Of a DNA stretch of 5,386 nt, positions 5,000 to 5,386 are shown piece by piece. The stretch is taken from assembly GCA_001805465.1 (NCBI GenBank), contig MHGH01000014.1, forward strand, positions 13,196 through 18,581. The letters are read 5' to 3'. Within the stretch, counting starts at the first letter, position 1; every line of letters starts with the position of its first letter. The stretch is from Omnitrophica WOR_2 bacterium RBG_13_41_10. GTDB lineage: Bacteria; Omnitrophota; Gorgyraeia; Gygaellales; Profunditerraquicolaceae. The notes beneath the pieces are model-generated. The model ran no database searches. It had not been told where the DNA came from and saw only the letters and a list, made by a program, of their open reading frames with translations. Both the position numbers and the translations under genes were made by a program.

Positions 5000-5386
5000 C
5001 TATTTTTCCTGCCAGAATTTTATCTTGCCGCTACTGCGGTCTAGAATGATTAGATACTGCATACCGGGCTTGCCATTGAGGTAGGTGGTAATATTTAACC
5101 TGACATTGGCTGCCTTTACGCAAAACAGGTTTTGGCTTAACAATGAAGCAATCTGAAGCTCCTGCTCAACGTTGAGAATGGTAAATTTTCTCAAATCATT
5201 AAGGATAGACGCAGAATCTTTGAACTCTCCGTCATCTTCGCTAGCCTCTAATTGATCCGGCCCTATTCTATATCTTAGGATTATTTCCACTAAATCATCC
5301 CCAAGGCCTAATGCCTTAAGTACTTCTTGCCCGGCCGTATTAATATTCACCTTGCCTGAACTAAAAGTAGTAATTAGATTTTTAAA
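5000..5386 (-). CDS. GspK-like minor pseudopilin of type II secretion, C-terminal part (5' end beyond the window)
   Basis: GspK caps the type II secretion pseudopilus in the periplasm together with GspI and GspJ. The visible 128 residues are open to the window edge. An internal GTG at 5350 is not the true start, because the frame continues upstream with FKNLITTFSSGK, a GspK-like lead-in. Key features in visible numbering: SSGKVNINTAG (9-19) followed by EVLKALG, the helix-hairpin-helix-like block typical of GspK; IILRYR (35-40); and a C-terminal strand ending KIKFWQEK, like the usual ending of the family. The prepilin signal and roughly the first 200 residues would lie outside. Related secretion or type IV pilus genes should lie upstream. 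A related pseudopilin of another system is possible. Confidence 0.8.
   Translation of the reverse strand, partial: FKNLITTFSSGKVNINTAGQEVLKALGLGDDLVEIILRYRIGPDQLEASEDDGEFKDSASILNDLRKFTILNVEQELQIASLLSQNLFCVKAANVRLNITTYLNGKPGMQYLIILDRSSGKIKFWQEK

Overview
The window reads as ordinary chromosomal sequence from a diderm (Gram-negative-type), moderately AT-rich, probably uncultured bacterium. The diderm inference rests on a lipoprotein amidase and a GspK-type minor pseudopilin. The style (tight gene packing, few Shine-Dalgarno sites, an STT3-like protein next to pseudopilin genes) would suit a candidate phylum such as Omnitrophota, but this is only an impression and no marker here settles it.

Layout: all protein genes lie on the minus strand, so they read from high to low coordinates. 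From 5386 to 3227 there is a two-gene unit: the C-terminal part of a GspK-like pseudopilin (cut by the window edge), then a 586-residue polytopic STT3/AglB-like GT-C protein. A single plus-strand gene, tRNA-Leu(CAG) at 3111-3193, follows with its own near-consensus promoter. A 202-base divergent intergenic region (2909-3110) holds the tRNA promoter, an extended -10 promoter facing left, and two hairpins in the presumed leader of the leftward operon. From 2908 to 15 runs a very compact set: AEC-family permease, smpB, ssrA (tmRNA) and an N-acetylmuramoyl-L-alanine amidase lipoprotein. A further gene may begin two bases after the amidase. There is no gene-free stretch over 300 bases.

How the genes work together: SmpB and tmRNA are obligate partners in trans-translation (ribosome rescue) and are adjacent here. 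The permease stop codon overlaps the smpB start. ssrA sits between smpB and the amidase with only four bases on each side, so the mature tmRNA must be cut out of, or initiated inside, a packed transcript. The amidase (peptidoglycan hydrolysis) and the permease have no evident functional link to ribosome rescue.

Most notable points: the tmRNA reading frame predicts a 25-residue tag without the usual terminal Ala-Ala; the amidase start codon lies four bases beyond the tmRNA 3' CCA with no ribosome binding site; the STT3-like protein lacks the WWDYG signature; a heptanucleotide repeat encodes the amidase signal peptide; and two strong hairpins sit directly downstream of the operon promoter. I found no evidence of a wholly new multi-gene system, CRISPR array or mobile element.
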